From: Planococcus halotolerans
GTDB taxonomy: Bacteria > Bacillota > Bacilli > Bacillales_A > Planococcaceae
DNA: 64,000 nt
Direction of reading: 5' to 3'
Assembly (NCBI RefSeq): GCF_003289955.1
Contig: NZ_QLZR01000006.1
Location: 62,001-126,000 of the forward strand
Position numbers and translations under genes: made by a program. The notes beneath the pieces are model-generated. The model was given only the letters and a program-made list of their open reading frames with translations, did not search any database and had not been told where the DNA came from. Below, piece by piece: positions 1 through 7,960 of this stretch; position 1 is the stretch's first letter; each line of letters begins with the position of its first letter.

Positions 1-141
1 AATGTCACCATCGCTCAAACTGTTTACCCATGCAGCCACTTGCTGAATTTCCGCAATTGGATACTTGGCAAAGTGGGGCGTTCCATTTTCGGTGTACGCC
101 ACTTTGATCAGCGTACCTCCTGCATCTATTCCGACAATCAT
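1..141 (-). CDS. coaW: Type II pantothenate kinase, N-terminal part (cut by window edge)
   Basis: Only the first 47 codons are inside the window. The translation opens with MIVGIDAGGTLIKVAY, the phosphate-binding start of the staphylococcal/bacillar type II pantothenate kinase (ASKHA fold), which phosphorylates pantothenate in the first step of coenzyme A synthesis. The ATG follows an AGGTG ribosome binding site. It lies downstream of ispA on the same strand, 138 bases away. The family call rests on this N-terminal motif alone. Confidence 0.8.
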   Translation of the reverse strand, partial: MIVGIDAGGTLIKVAYTENGTPHFAKYPIAEIQQVAAWVNSLSDGDI

Positions 142-279
142 ACTTGCACCTGCTCTTTCCCGCATTTCAACCTTCAAAACGCCAGCTAGTTGTAAATCAC
201 ATGATGAAATTCTACCACAATAATGAATTTCATGGGAATCTCTTGCCCGTGTTTTGCTGCAGAGCCAGGTGCCAGCAAC

Positions 280-1281
280 TTATTGGTCTAAACCTTGCTG
301 CATCGAAATACCATAAGACGAGTTGAACAGCTTAAACAATTGCTCAAATTTACTCAGGATATCGAGCGCCAACAAGCCGTTGCCCTCGGCCGTTTTCGGA
401 TAACCTAAAGGCACTGTGCGCCGGACCAGCTGGGCATAGAGTTCCGCTTCTGTCAGGTCACGGGCGAATTCATTTTCAGCGATGTTCTTAATCAGCGCCA
501 AAGCCCCTGAGACGTGAGGCGCAGCCATGGATGTCCCAGAAAGACTGGCGTATTTGCTGCCGGGATATGCAGAATAGATATCAGTGCCCGGTGCCACCAG
601 ATCAATCTCATTATTGGTGTTGCTGAACGGGGCAATCTTGCGTCTGAAATCGACCGCTCCCACTTGAATAACTTCACCATAGGCGCCAGGGTAGGCGAAT
701 TCATCAGTTTGCGGACTGTCGTCGCCTTCGTTTCCAGCGGCACAAACAACTGGGATGCCTGCGTCCACTGCCCGTTTCACCGCTTCATACAGTTCCGGAA
801 TATCCTGCGGACCGCCAAGCGACATCGAGATGACACTGGTCTTTTCACCGTTCGGGCCAGTCCAATCCACCGCATAATGGATGCCTTTGATAATCCCTTC
901 ATAATCGCCGTTGCCTTCGCCGCTCAACACTTTTAAAATAAGCAAATGCGCCTCTGGAGCCACTCCTGCTATACCACCGGTTTCCTGATGCGAGGCGGCT
1001 GCCGTACCCGCTACATGCGTGCCGTGGCCATTATTATCATCAAAATTAGATGGATCCCCGTCAAAATCCGGTGTAAAATTTCTCCCTTCAATAATGCGGT
1101 CTTTCAGATCCGGGTGGTCGGGTTGGCAACCTGTATCCAAAATCGCGATGACATTCCCTATTCCTTTTTTCGCTGCCTCCCACACGGCGGGTGCCTGAAT
1201 CATCCGGACGCCTTCCGGAATCTGCGGCGCTCTCGATGAAATTTCTTCTATACGATATGGTATCAAATGAATATCCGGCAT
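280..1281 (-). CDS. ispA: Intracellular subtilisin-type serine protease
   Basis: S8 peptidase of 333 aa with no signal peptide. The N-terminus carries the LIPY motif (residues 6-9) characteristic of the short inhibitory propeptide of intracellular subtilisins. The catalytic set is complete: Asp49 (LDTG), His86 (NGHGTH), oxyanion Asn184 (AAGNEG) and Ser251 (GTSMAAPH). It would act in the cytoplasm on damaged or surplus protein, typically late in growth. An in-frame extension of 31 codons exists upstream, but AGGAGG lies 8 bases before the ATG at 1281 and the LIPY motif follows it, so that start is chosen. A terminator-like hairpin sits only 20 bases before the start. Confidence 0.93.
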   Translation of the reverse strand: MPDIHLIPYRIEEISSRAPQIPEGVRMIQAPAVWEAAKKGIGNVIAILDTGCQPDHPDLKDRIIEGRNFTPDFDGDPSNFDDNNGHGTHVAGTAAASHQETGGIAGVAPEAHLLILKVLSGEGNGDYEGIIKGIHYAVDWTGPNGEKTSVISMSLGGPQDIPELYEAVKRAVDAGIPVVCAAGNEGDDSPQTDEFAYPGAYGEVIQVGAVDFRRKIAPFSNTNNEIDLVAPGTDIYSAYPGSKYASLSGTSMAAPHVSGALALIKNIAENEFARDLTEAELYAQLVRRTVPLGYPKTAEGNGLLALDILSKFEQLFKLFNSSYGISMQQGLDQ

Positions 1282-1300
1282 ATTAACTCCTCCTTCTGCT

Positions 1301-1337
1301 TTTAAAGAAATAAAACCCGGCAATAACGCTGCCGGGT
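1301..1337 (-). terminator. Rho-independent terminator after actP
   Basis: Perfect 8-bp stem (1315-1322 with 1330-1337), 7-base loop, then a T-rich run on the minus strand. It closes the actP operon, but it also lies inside the short leader of ispA. Confidence 0.8.
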
Positions 1338-1401
1338 CTGATTCACATTTCACCCAGCATCCAGACGCTGCCACGTCCGTTCGGCATAAGGTTGATTCGC
1401 A

Positions 1402-2937
1402 TTATAATTGTTTGAAACCGCCTGTATTGGCGCGTACTTTGACTTCCGCAAATTTCTTCGCATCGATTTCACGTGAAACGAGCGTACCGACAAATCCTCC
1501 GATAAAGCCGAGAGGAATGGAAATGATCGCCGGGTTAGTCAACGGGAACAATGGTGTTCCAGTAAAAATCGCCGCTCCAACTTCCGGGCTCAACACACTC
1601 GGGCTGACCGAGACCAGCACCAAAGCGGAAATCAATCCGGTCAGAATCGCTGAAACCGCCCCTGCGGTATTGAATTTTTTCCAGAATATCGTGTAGACGA
1701 TAACCGGCAAATTGGCACTTGCAGCAATACAGAATGCCAAGGAAACCAGGAAGGCTACGTTCAGGCTTTGAGCAAAAATCGCCAGGAGGATCGAGAATAC
1801 CGACACACCTACTGAAGCATAACGCGCGGCAAGCATCTGCTGGCGTTCTGTCGCTTTGCCTTTTTTGATGATTTGGCCGTAAATATCATGGGCAAAAGCG
1901 GACGCTCCTGTCAGCACAAGCCCCGCTACAACAGCCAGGATTGTGGCAAATGCCACTGCCGAGATGAACGACATGAGAACATCTCCACCCAGGGCCTGTG
2001 CAAGCAATGGAGCAGCCATGTTTCCGGCAGGATTTGTCGAAGTAATCAAGTCAGCACCGACAAATGCTGCAGCGCCAAATCCAAGGAAAATGGTCATGAC
2101 ATAGAATATACCGACAATCCATGTTGCCCACATAACTGAACTTCTCGCTGTTTTTGCGTCTCTGACTGTAAAGAAGCGCATCAGAATGTGCGGAAGGCCT
2201 GCAGTACCGAGCACTAAAGCCAGCATCAGCGAAATTGTATCCAATGGAATTTCATATTTCACGCCGGGTTTTAAATAGGCTTCTCCATGAGGTGTCGCTG
2301 TCTTCATTTGCGTGAACATTTCCATGATGTTGAAGTTGAAATTCTTTAGAACCAGGAACGACAGGATGACTGTCCCTAACATCAGTAACACAGCTTTGAT
2401 GATCTGCACCCAGCTTGTTGCAGTCATGCCGCCGAACAATACATAAATTGTCATCATGATTCCGACAAGCAGCACGGCCCATATATAATCGATGCCGAAT
2501 AATAGCTGAATCAGCGCGCCTGCTCCCACCAACTGGGCAATCATATAGAAGATAACGATTGTAATCGAGCTGAGTGCAGCAGCACCACGGACTTTTTTAG
2601 CATTGAATCTGGCGTTGATCATATCTGCCAGCGTATATTTACCGAGATTTCGCAGCGGTTCAGCCACAACGAATAACACCACAAGATAAGCCACTAAATA
2701 ACCTATTGAAAACAGGAATCCGTCAAAACCGAATAAGGCGATCGCCCCCGCAATACCAAGGAACGACGCGGCCGACAAGTAATCTCCCGCTATTGCCATA
2801 CCGTTTTGCCAACCAGTCAGTCCGCCGCCGGCTGTATAGAAATCGCTGGCGGAGTTCGTTCTTTTAGCTGCAAAGTATGTAATCACCAAGGTCATCGCGA
2901 CGATGACCAAAAATATAATTATGACCGTAGCATTCAT
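1402..2937 (-). CDS. actP: Cation/acetate symporter, SSS family
   Basis: Sodium:solute symporter of 511 aa with about 13 hydrophobic helices. The N-terminal ITYFAAKRTNSASDFYTAGG segment and the following GWQNGMAIAGDYLSAASFLG stretch are typical of ActP-type acetate/short-chain carboxylate permeases. It would import acetate with a cation across the cytoplasmic membrane. Its ATG overlaps the stop of the upstream DUF485 gene by 4 bases (ATGA), the usual yjcH-actP arrangement, so the two are co-translated. A strong terminator follows at 1301-1337. Substrate is inferred from family and neighbour. Confidence 0.9.
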   Translation of the reverse strand: MNATVIIIFLVIVAMTLVITYFAAKRTNSASDFYTAGGGLTGWQNGMAIAGDYLSAASFLGIAGAIALFGFDGFLFSIGYLVAYLVVLFVVAEPLRNLGKYTLADMINARFNAKKVRGAAALSSITIVIFYMIAQLVGAGALIQLLFGIDYIWAVLLVGIMMTIYVLFGGMTATSWVQIIKAVLLMLGTVILSFLVLKNFNFNIMEMFTQMKTATPHGEAYLKPGVKYEIPLDTISLMLALVLGTAGLPHILMRFFTVRDAKTARSSVMWATWIVGIFYVMTIFLGFGAAAFVGADLITSTNPAGNMAAPLLAQALGGDVLMSFISAVAFATILAVVAGLVLTGASAFAHDIYGQIIKKGKATERQQMLAARYASVGVSVFSILLAIFAQSLNVAFLVSLAFCIAASANLPVIVYTIFWKKFNTAGAVSAILTGLISALVLVSVSPSVLSPEVGAAIFTGTPLFPLTNPAIISIPLGFIGGFVGTLVSREIDAKKFAEVKVRANTGGFKQL

Positions 2938-3341
2938 CGGATGTCCTCCTTCTCTTCATAACCAAATTCTCCCAGTGTTTCTTCGGCCATTTTGTCGAAT
3001 TGGGCCGCCTGTTTCATGTAAACGGTTACAAGAATCCACGTCATAGCGAACAATCCGAATGCAAACACCCACACCCACGGAATATCTCCGACAATCGGGG
3101 CATCCAGCCAGTTTGTATAGGAAATGACAATATTAAAAGCCAGGTATAACCCTAAAAATAAAGCCGTAGCGGGAATGAGAAACAGTTTCTTTTTGCGCAT
3201 CAGGTTCTTGAACCCTTCAGATCTCTCAATTTTTTCAAAATCCGGCACTTCTAGAGCCCCTCTCGTGTCAACCGGTTTTACTTCAATTCCTTCTTTCGTA
3301 ACGGGGCCTTGCAAAACTTCTCCAGTAATTGATTTTGCCAC
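2934..3341 (-). CDS. DUF485 inner-membrane protein paired with ActP
   Basis: 135-aa protein with a charged N-terminal 50 residues, then two hydrophobic helices (about residues 52-75 and 88-108), matching the DUF485 (YjcH) family that is almost always encoded just before actP. Its function is unproven; it is probably an accessory subunit of the symporter. It begins at GTG, preceded by GGAGGG, and its stop overlaps the actP start by 4 bases. A well-formed promoter lies upstream at 3386-3414. Confidence 0.85.
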   Translation of the reverse strand: MAKSITGEVLQGPVTKEGIEVKPVDTRGALEVPDFEKIERSEGFKNLMRKKKLFLIPATALFLGLYLAFNIVISYTNWLDAPIVGDIPWVWVFAFGLFAMTWILVTVYMKQAAQFDKMAEETLGEFGYEEKEDIR

Positions 3342-3385
3342 TTATTCTTCCCTCCAATTAATTAAATATTTTTAATTTAATGATA

Positions 3386-3416
3386 ATTAAATCACTAACA
3401 TACCGACCGGTCAATA
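3386..3416 (-). promoter_or_regulatory. actP operon promoter with palindromic operator over the -35
   Basis: Minus-strand TTGACC (3409-3414), 17-base spacer, TTTAAT (3386-3391). The palindrome GACCGGTC (3405-3412) overlaps the -35, in the style of TetR-family operators. The regulator is unknown. Confidence 0.55.
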
Positions 3417-3483
3417 AAGAAAGAGCAAAAAGTTAAAAACAGTTCTATATTCCATAAATTTTAAATATTATCCAACTATTAGG

Positions 3484-3517
3484 AGGACTTTTGTCACCTG
3501 CTGAATCTAAAAGTCCT
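3484..3517. repeat. Inverted repeat between fetB and actP operon leader
   Basis: AGGACTTTT (3484-3492) and AAAAGTCCT (3509-3517) form a perfect 9-bp stem with a 16-base loop. It lies beyond the fetB terminator and upstream of the actP promoter. It has no clear U-run, so it may be an extra terminator or a regulatory structure. Confidence 0.4.
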
Positions 3518-3524
3518 AATATAG

Positions 3525-3553
3525 AAAAAAGCCCACCTAAAAGGTCAGCTTTT
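3525..3553 (-). terminator. Terminator of fetAB
   Basis: Imperfect hairpin (AAAAGC and ACCT arms) overlapping the end of fetB, followed on the minus strand by TTTTTT. Confidence 0.65.
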
Positions 3554-4297
3554 CTGAATTAATTGCATCCGTTGATTGAAAAGGGTTGGATAAGATAAGA
3601 AGCCGAGCATCACACTGGTGACGGATGCTGTTGTCAGCAACAGGAACATAATCAGCAACTGGAATTGCACAGCCTGAATCGGGTCGGCACCTGCGATAAT
3701 CTGGCCGCTCATCATGCCGGGCAATTGCACAAGCCCCACCGTTTTCTGGCTTTCAATCGTCGGAATCATACTGGCTTTGATGGAATTGATCAATTGGGTA
3801 TGGATGGCCTGTTTCGGCGTTCCGCCAAGCGATAAAACCAACTCCGTTTCATCCTGATGGGATTCAACTTCCGCCGTAAACCGATTAAGGAAAAGAATCG
3901 ACAGCACCATCGAATTGCCGATGACCATACCACTGATTGAGATAATGTACTGGGCTGTAGGCGGTGTAATATCCAGTCCGATCAGAATCCCCTGAGTCAA
4001 CACTTCAACAAAAATAAGCGTAACAGCCACTTTCCAGGTGATCCCTTTGATGGAAGCGCCTTTATTCCTCGCGTTATGCGTAGCGGCGACGATCATCAAT
4101 GTCACCATCAGGAAGATATATAGAAGGCTTTCCGAATCAAAAACGAATTTCAGGATGAAGCCGACAAGCAGCAACTGGATGATTGAACGGACGGTGGCGA
4201 TAATGGTATCCCGTTCAAGTCCGAGATTCAGTGTTTTGGAGAGGACGAGCGGAATCACAACAAAAATCAGCGTAATCGATAACGTTAGATAAGTCAT
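3545..4297 (-). CDS. fetB: Iron-export ABC transporter permease, FetB/UPF0014 family
   Basis: 250-aa membrane protein with about 6-7 hydrophobic helices. It contains the family's conserved stretches LSLGG followed by TVGLVQLPGMMSGQIIAGAD. In Escherichia coli the homologous FetAB pair exports iron and protects against oxidative stress; that role here is by homology. The start overlaps the stop of fetA by 4 bases (ATGA), so the pair forms one operon. A ferritin gene and Fur-like boxes lie directly upstream, which supports a role in iron homeostasis. Confidence 0.82.
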   Translation of the reverse strand: MTYLTLSITLIFVVIPLVLSKTLNLGLERDTIIATVRSIIQLLLVGFILKFVFDSESLLYIFLMVTLMIVAATHNARNKGASIKGITWKVAVTLIFVEVLTQGILIGLDITPPTAQYIISISGMVIGNSMVLSILFLNRFTAEVESHQDETELVLSLGGTPKQAIHTQLINSIKASMIPTIESQKTVGLVQLPGMMSGQIIAGADPIQAVQFQLLIMFLLLTTASVTSVMLGFLSYPTLFNQRMQLIQKS

Positions 4298-5025
4298 TGC
4301 GCTCCCCCCTGAACAAATGATTTCACCCGGTCGTTGGCCGGTGACCGCAATAATTCGCTTTCCCCGGTTTCGATCACTTCACCGTCCATCATCACCCAGG
4401 TATAGTCCCCTATGTCGAGCGCCTGCTGGAGGTTATGTGTAATCCAAATGATGGTTGTGCCATATTTCCGATTGATCAAGGTGATCAATTCTTCCACTTC
4501 CTTCAATGAAGTGCGGTCCAGTGAAGAAGTAATTTCATCGAGCAGCAAAATTTCCGGTTTATTGACCAGCGTTCTGGCAATGGAAACTTTCTGCTGCTGC
4601 CCGCCTGAAAGATCCGTAACTTTCCGGTCCAAAAATTTTTCGTCCAGTCCAACATCACGCAACAGGCTTTCCGCTTCTTTTTTGTCGTATTTTTCTCCAC
4701 GCAATTCCACTGGAAGTGCTAGGTTCTTATAAACTGTGCCACTGACCATCGGAGCGCTTTGCAATGCAATGCCGACTTTCCGGCGGAGCTCGACGGGTTC
4801 AAAACTGTCAATCCCTTTATCTTTAATGTAAATCTCGCCGGATTCAGGCGACAATAAGCCGTTGCATAACTTCAGCAAGGTTGTCTTGCCTGCACCTGAC
4901 GGGCCAACGAGTGTCGTAATTTTGCCTTCCGGAAAAGAGCCTGTTATCCCCCGCAATATTTTATTGCCGTCTATAGAATAATCCACATGGTTAAAATGGA
5001 TGGCCGGTTTGTAATCCGTCGTCAC
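4294..5025 (-). CDS. fetA: Iron-export ABC transporter ATPase, FetA family
   Basis: 243-aa ABC ATPase partnering FetB. Walker A GPSGAGKTT (41-49), Q-loop Gln89, signature LSGGQ (139-143), Walker B ILLLDE (about 159-164) and switch His197 are all present. The open frame runs 54 codons further upstream, but that part is encoded by a dispersed repeat. A strong AGGGAGGG precedes the GTG at 5025 and the protein homology begins there, so GTG is chosen. The repeat begins 16 bases before the start, so the operon's promoter must lie in the repeat or beyond it. Confidence 0.85.
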   Translation of the reverse strand: MTTDYKPAIHFNHVDYSIDGNKILRGITGSFPEGKITTLVGPSGAGKTTLLKLCNGLLSPESGEIYIKDKGIDSFEPVELRRKVGIALQSAPMVSGTVYKNLALPVELRGEKYDKKEAESLLRDVGLDEKFLDRKVTDLSGGQQQKVSIARTLVNKPEILLLDEITSSLDRTSLKEVEELITLINRKYGTTIIWITHNLQQALDIGDYTWVMMDGEVIETGESELLRSPANDRVKSFVQGGAQ

Positions 5026-5041
5026 CTGTTTCCCTCCCTTA

Positions 5042-5240
5042 AAAGAAAAGCGATAGCGCCCGTTTAGCTCTGACAGGCAAGAGATGGACCAAATGCAATT
5101 TGGGGCATCTCTTTGCGACGAAGCTAGCGCAGCGATGCAGGAGCAATACGGGCTTAGACCGATCAGCAGAGTGGCGTCTTTTGCCACGGCAGCTGAGTCG
5201 GCTTATGACCCGAAGAGCTGGGCCGCTGGAGCCTGGACAG
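5042..5240 (+). repeat. Dispersed modular repeat, copy A (with insert module)
   Basis: About 200 bp starting AGAAAAGCG and ending at GTC/GCCTGGACA. It shares long blocks with copies at 25.7 and 41.2 kb, notably GGCTTATGACCCGAAGAG then CTGGGCCGCTG. This copy carries the internal module (5079-5145) that starts AAGAGATGG, contains an inverted repeat (AAGAGATGG ... CATCTCTT) and ends GATGCAGGAGCA. It fills most of the fetA-ferritin gap, and no protein-coding gene is evident in it. Confidence 0.75.
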
Positions 5241-5289
5241 AAATCCGCTCGTTTTAACGCTTTTTCAAACATAATAAGTGTATACCTTC

Positions 5290-5335
5290 TTAACCTTAAA
5301 AGAAAAACAGCACACAGTCAGCAGTGTGCTGTTTT
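5290..5335 (-). terminator. Terminator of the ferritin gene
   Basis: Perfect 12-bp stem (5304-5315 with 5324-5335), 8-base loop, followed by a T-rich run on the minus strand. It could also act on the plus strand. Confidence 0.85.
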
Positions 5336-5358
5336 ATCTCATTACTTATTCAGCTTTC

Positions 5359-5856
5359 TTACTCTTCCATTTTCCGCGTTGCGAATTCGTCATCCATTTT
5401 CAGGAAGTACTCGCCGCCTTCTTCGATGCCTCGAACACGCGTTATAATATCGCGGAATGTTTTTTCTTCTTCCATCTGCTCTTCTATGAACCAGTCAAGG
5501 AAAGATAAAGTCGCATGCTCCTGCAACTCGTCCGCCAATGTCACCAATGCATAAATATTGCTGGTTACATCTTTTTCCTGCGCCAATGAACTTTCAAGAA
5601 CATCAATTGCGCTTACAAAGTGATTTTTTGGTTCAGCCAAACTTTGCAGCACCGGCTTTTCATCCATTGCAGTCAAGTAATGATAGAACTTCATAGCATG
5701 GAAATGCTCTTCGCGAGATTGCACCAAATAGAAATTGGCAAATCCGTGATATCCTTTTTTCGAGAAATAAGCTGCCATTGCCGTATAGGCATGGGCTGCC
5801 TGCAATTCGTTATTAAACTGATCGTTCAACGCATTTGTAAGTTTTTCAGGTAACAT
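5359..5856 (-). CDS. ftnA: Ferritin (iron storage)
   Basis: 165-aa four-helix non-haem ferritin. The ferroxidase ligands known from E. coli FtnA are present at the same numbers: Glu17, Glu50, His53, Glu94 and Gln127. It oxidises Fe(II) and stores it as a ferric core in a 24-mer in the cytoplasm. The ATG at 5856 is chosen because GGGAGG lies 8 bases before it; the TTG two codons earlier is too close to that site. An AT-rich PerR/Fur-like palindrome lies just upstream, and the fetAB exporter follows downstream on the same strand. Confidence 0.93.
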   Translation of the reverse strand: MLPEKLTNALNDQFNNELQAAHAYTAMAAYFSKKGYHGFANFYLVQSREEHFHAMKFYHYLTAMDEKPVLQSLAEPKNHFVSAIDVLESSLAQEKDVTSNIYALVTLADELQEHATLSFLDWFIEEQMEEEKTFRDIITRVRGIEEGGEYFLKMDDEFATRKMEE

Positions 5857-5876
5857 GTACAATTCCTCCCTTTTCT

Positions 5877-5891
5877 AAATAATAATTATTC
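5877..5891 (-). promoter_or_regulatory. PerR/Fur-box-like palindrome upstream of ferritin
   Basis: The core ATAATTATTAT (minus strand) matches the centre of the PerR and Fur 7-1-7 consensus (11 of 15 positions) and lies just before the ribosome binding site of the ferritin gene. This is suggestive only. Confidence 0.4.
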
Positions 5892-5955
5892 TAATGTAGA
5901 CAATATACCATACCCCTTAAACAAAAGAAAGTAATTGAGAATATATGTTTTCAAT

Positions 5956-5978
5956 TGATAATGATAATCATTTATAAT
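5956..5978 (+). promoter_or_regulatory. Fur box overlapping a -10 element upstream of ribA
   Basis: TGATAATGATAATCA (5956-5970) matches the Fur 7-1-7 consensus at 14 of 15 positions. A perfect TATAAT (5973-5978) directly follows on the plus strand, though no good -35 is seen. The box sits between divergent ferritin and ribA and could serve both. Confidence 0.65.
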
Positions 5979-5998
5979 CCTATACATCTTCTTCTAAT

Positions 5999-6013
5999 CG
6001 ATAATTATTATCG
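5999..6013. promoter_or_regulatory. Second Fur-box-like palindrome upstream of ribA
   Basis: CGATAATTATTATCG is a perfect 7-1-7 palindrome and matches the Fur consensus at 13 of 15 positions. It lies 29 bases after the first box and 100 bases before the ribA start. Confidence 0.6.
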
Positions 6014-6113
6014 TCTGTAAAAATAGTTTGATTTCAAGGGAACTCTTTACTTACTTTTAGTAACTGAATGTAGTACGATGTTTTTATTACAGATTTATAT
6101 TGGGGGAATCCAA

Positions 6114-6872
6114 ATGACACAGATGAAACTGGAACCGCAGGTGTTTGCGGTCTTAAAAGATAAAATACAAATGATCAAGTCACAGGAAGGTGCTATTTAC
6201 CTTGTCGGGCCAATTAAACTGCCTGTCAACCTGGACGGAGATACAATCATTTTCAATTGGTATTGCTGGCTCAACCTTGAAGAAGTCACAGAAGACTACG
6301 AAAAAATCATTGAAAAGCTTTCTTCAGCCAATCTTGCTGAATATCAGCAATCTAGCGTATTGGTTTACGGAGATTTCGAAAATAGCGAAGACGCATTGAT
6401 CCGCATGCATTCCATCTGCCACACAGGGGACATTTTCGGCAGCAAAAGATGCGATTGCGGTTTCCAATTGAAACAGTCAATGAAACGCATCGCCCAGCAT
6501 GGCAGCGGCGCATTGTTCTATCTGGCGAACCACGAAGGCCGCGGCATCGGCTTGTTCAGCAAAGCGATGGCCTATGTCCTGCAGGAAAATGGTTATGATA
6601 CGGTCGAAGCCAACGAAAGCCTTGGATTCGTGGATGATTCCAGAAGTTACGATGATGCAATCGCTGTGCTAAGCGCCTTGCGCACAAAACCTGTAACTTT
6701 AATGACGAATAATCCAAAAAAAGTGGATGCTATAGAAAAAGCCGGTTTGTCGATTGCTTCACGCACTTCATTATGGGGGGACGAATCCGAATACAACGCC
6801 GCTTATCTCGATACGAAAGTAAAACGTTCCGGCCATATCAAAGGGGAGGACAGCGTCCATGCCAAGTCATGA
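6114..6872 (+). CDS. ribA: GTP cyclohydrolase II
   Basis: 252-aa monofunctional GTP cyclohydrolase II, which opens GTP to the first pyrimidine intermediate of riboflavin synthesis. The zinc cysteines are Cys102, Cys113 and Cys115 (HSICHTGD, RCDCGF), followed by NHEGRGIGL and TNNPKK. About 50 N-terminal residues precede the part that aligns with E. coli RibA, and there is no DHBP synthase domain as in RibBA. The ATG at 6114 follows GGGGGAA; an upstream in-frame ATG lacks a site. It overlaps ribD by 14 bases. No FMN riboswitch is visible upstream; two Fur-like boxes are. Confidence 0.9.
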   Translation: MTQMKLEPQVFAVLKDKIQMIKSQEGAIYLVGPIKLPVNLDGDTIIFNWYCWLNLEEVTEDYEKIIEKLSSANLAEYQQSSVLVYGDFENSEDALIRMHSICHTGDIFGSKRCDCGFQLKQSMKRIAQHGSGALFYLANHEGRGIGLFSKAMAYVLQENGYDTVEANESLGFVDDSRSYDDAIAVLSALRTKPVTLMTNNPKKVDAIEKAGLSIASRTSLWGDESEYNAAYLDTKVKRSGHIKGEDSVHAKS

Positions 6873-7947
6873 ATTTTATATGGACCTTGCTCTGAGTAAT
6901 GCGCGGACCATGAAAGGGCAAACAGATCCCAACCCGCTCGTCGGCTCAGTAATTGTGAACCATAACCGGATTGTCGGTGTCGGAACCCATTTAAAAGCGG
7001 GTGAACCCCATGCAGAAATCCATGCATTGCGGATGGCAGGCGACCAGGCGCGCGGCGGTACGATTTATGTGACGCTGGAGCCTTGTTCCCATTTCGGGCG
7101 GACCGGCCCGTGTGCGCAGGCAATCATCGATGCAGGGCTAAAAAAAGTCGTGATTGCCGCTCTGGATCCAAATCCTCTAGTCTCCGGCAATGGTGTGAAA
7201 ATGCTGGAAGATGCAGGCATCGAAGTCGTTTCCGGTATTCGGGAACAGGAATCTCTTAAAATGAATGAAGTGTTCAATAAATTCATTACCACTAAAAGGC
7301 CTTTCGTTACCTTAAAGGCGGCTTCAACACTCGACGGGAAAATTGCGACCCACTCACTCGACAGCAAATGGATTACATCTGAAGATGCGCGCCGGGATGT
7401 CCACGAATTGCGCAGCGAACATATGGCGATTCTTGTCGGCGTCGGCACAGTGATAGAAGACGACCCTGAACTGACTGCACGCATTCCGAACGGCCGCAAC
7501 CCGGTTCGTGTGATTCTCGATTCTTCCCTGCGCTTGCCGTTGGATGTCAAAGTGGTTGTGGACGGCGCTGCCGAAACTTGGATTTTCACCAGCCGTACAT
7601 ACGACCGCTCCAAAAAAGAACAGCTTGAACAGGCCGGCATCCGTATTTTTGAAACTTCGGGCGAAACGCGAACCGATGTTAACGATCTGATGCGCATTCT
7701 TGGTGAAAACGGGATCTCTTCCCTGTTTATCGAAGGCGGCGGCACTGTCAATTCCACATTTCTGGAAAATCGGCTGATTGACAAAGTGGTGCTGTATTTC
7801 GCGCCGAAGCTTGTCGGCGGCAGCAACGCCCCTACCTTCCTTGAAGGCCGCGGATTTGAGCTGATGAAGGATGCAGTCGACTTGGTGGACGGAGAATTTA
7901 CAAAAATCGGCAAAGACTTTAAATTTACCGGTTACCCTGAAAAGTGA
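6859..7947 (+). CDS. ribD: Bifunctional riboflavin deaminase/reductase
   Basis: 362 aa. The N-terminal cytidine-deaminase-like domain (about 1-145) has zinc ligands His51 and Glu53 (HAEIHAL) with Cys76 and Cys85 (PCSHFGRTGPC). The C-terminal DHFR-like reductase domain (about 146-362) holds the ITSEDAR and FIEGGG motifs. It carries out the deamination and side-chain reduction steps after RibA. It starts inside the end of ribA behind AGGGGAGG, so the two are coupled. No ribE or ribH is in the window, so this is a partial pathway block, perhaps additional to a main rib operon elsewhere. Confidence 0.93.
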   Translation: MPSHEFYMDLALSNARTMKGQTDPNPLVGSVIVNHNRIVGVGTHLKAGEPHAEIHALRMAGDQARGGTIYVTLEPCSHFGRTGPCAQAIIDAGLKKVVIAALDPNPLVSGNGVKMLEDAGIEVVSGIREQESLKMNEVFNKFITTKRPFVTLKAASTLDGKIATHSLDSKWITSEDARRDVHELRSEHMAILVGVGTVIEDDPELTARIPNGRNPVRVILDSSLRLPLDVKVVVDGAAETWIFTSRTYDRSKKEQLEQAGIRIFETSGETRTDVNDLMRILGENGISSLFIEGGGTVNSTFLENRLIDKVVLYFAPKLVGGSNAPTFLEGRGFELMKDAVDLVDGEFTKIGKDFKFTGYPEK

Positions 7948-7960
7948 GGAATTAAAGAAT

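Noticed and set aside
514..1239. Long plus-strand open frames opposite ispA
   Set aside because: They are antisense frames of a conserved protease with full catalytic motifs; no ribosome binding sites or recognisable domains.
5026..5187. 54-codon N-terminal extension of fetA
   Set aside because: It is encoded by the dispersed repeat, has no homology, and a strong ribosome binding site supports the GTG at 5025.
6014..6113. Possible FMN riboswitch before ribA
   Set aside because: None of the conserved RFN blocks are seen in the leader; only AT-rich sequence and Fur-like palindromes.
7065..7913. 282-codon frame opposite ribD
   Set aside because: Antisense shadow of a fully conserved RibD; serine/arginine-rich composition typical of a reverse-strand artefact.
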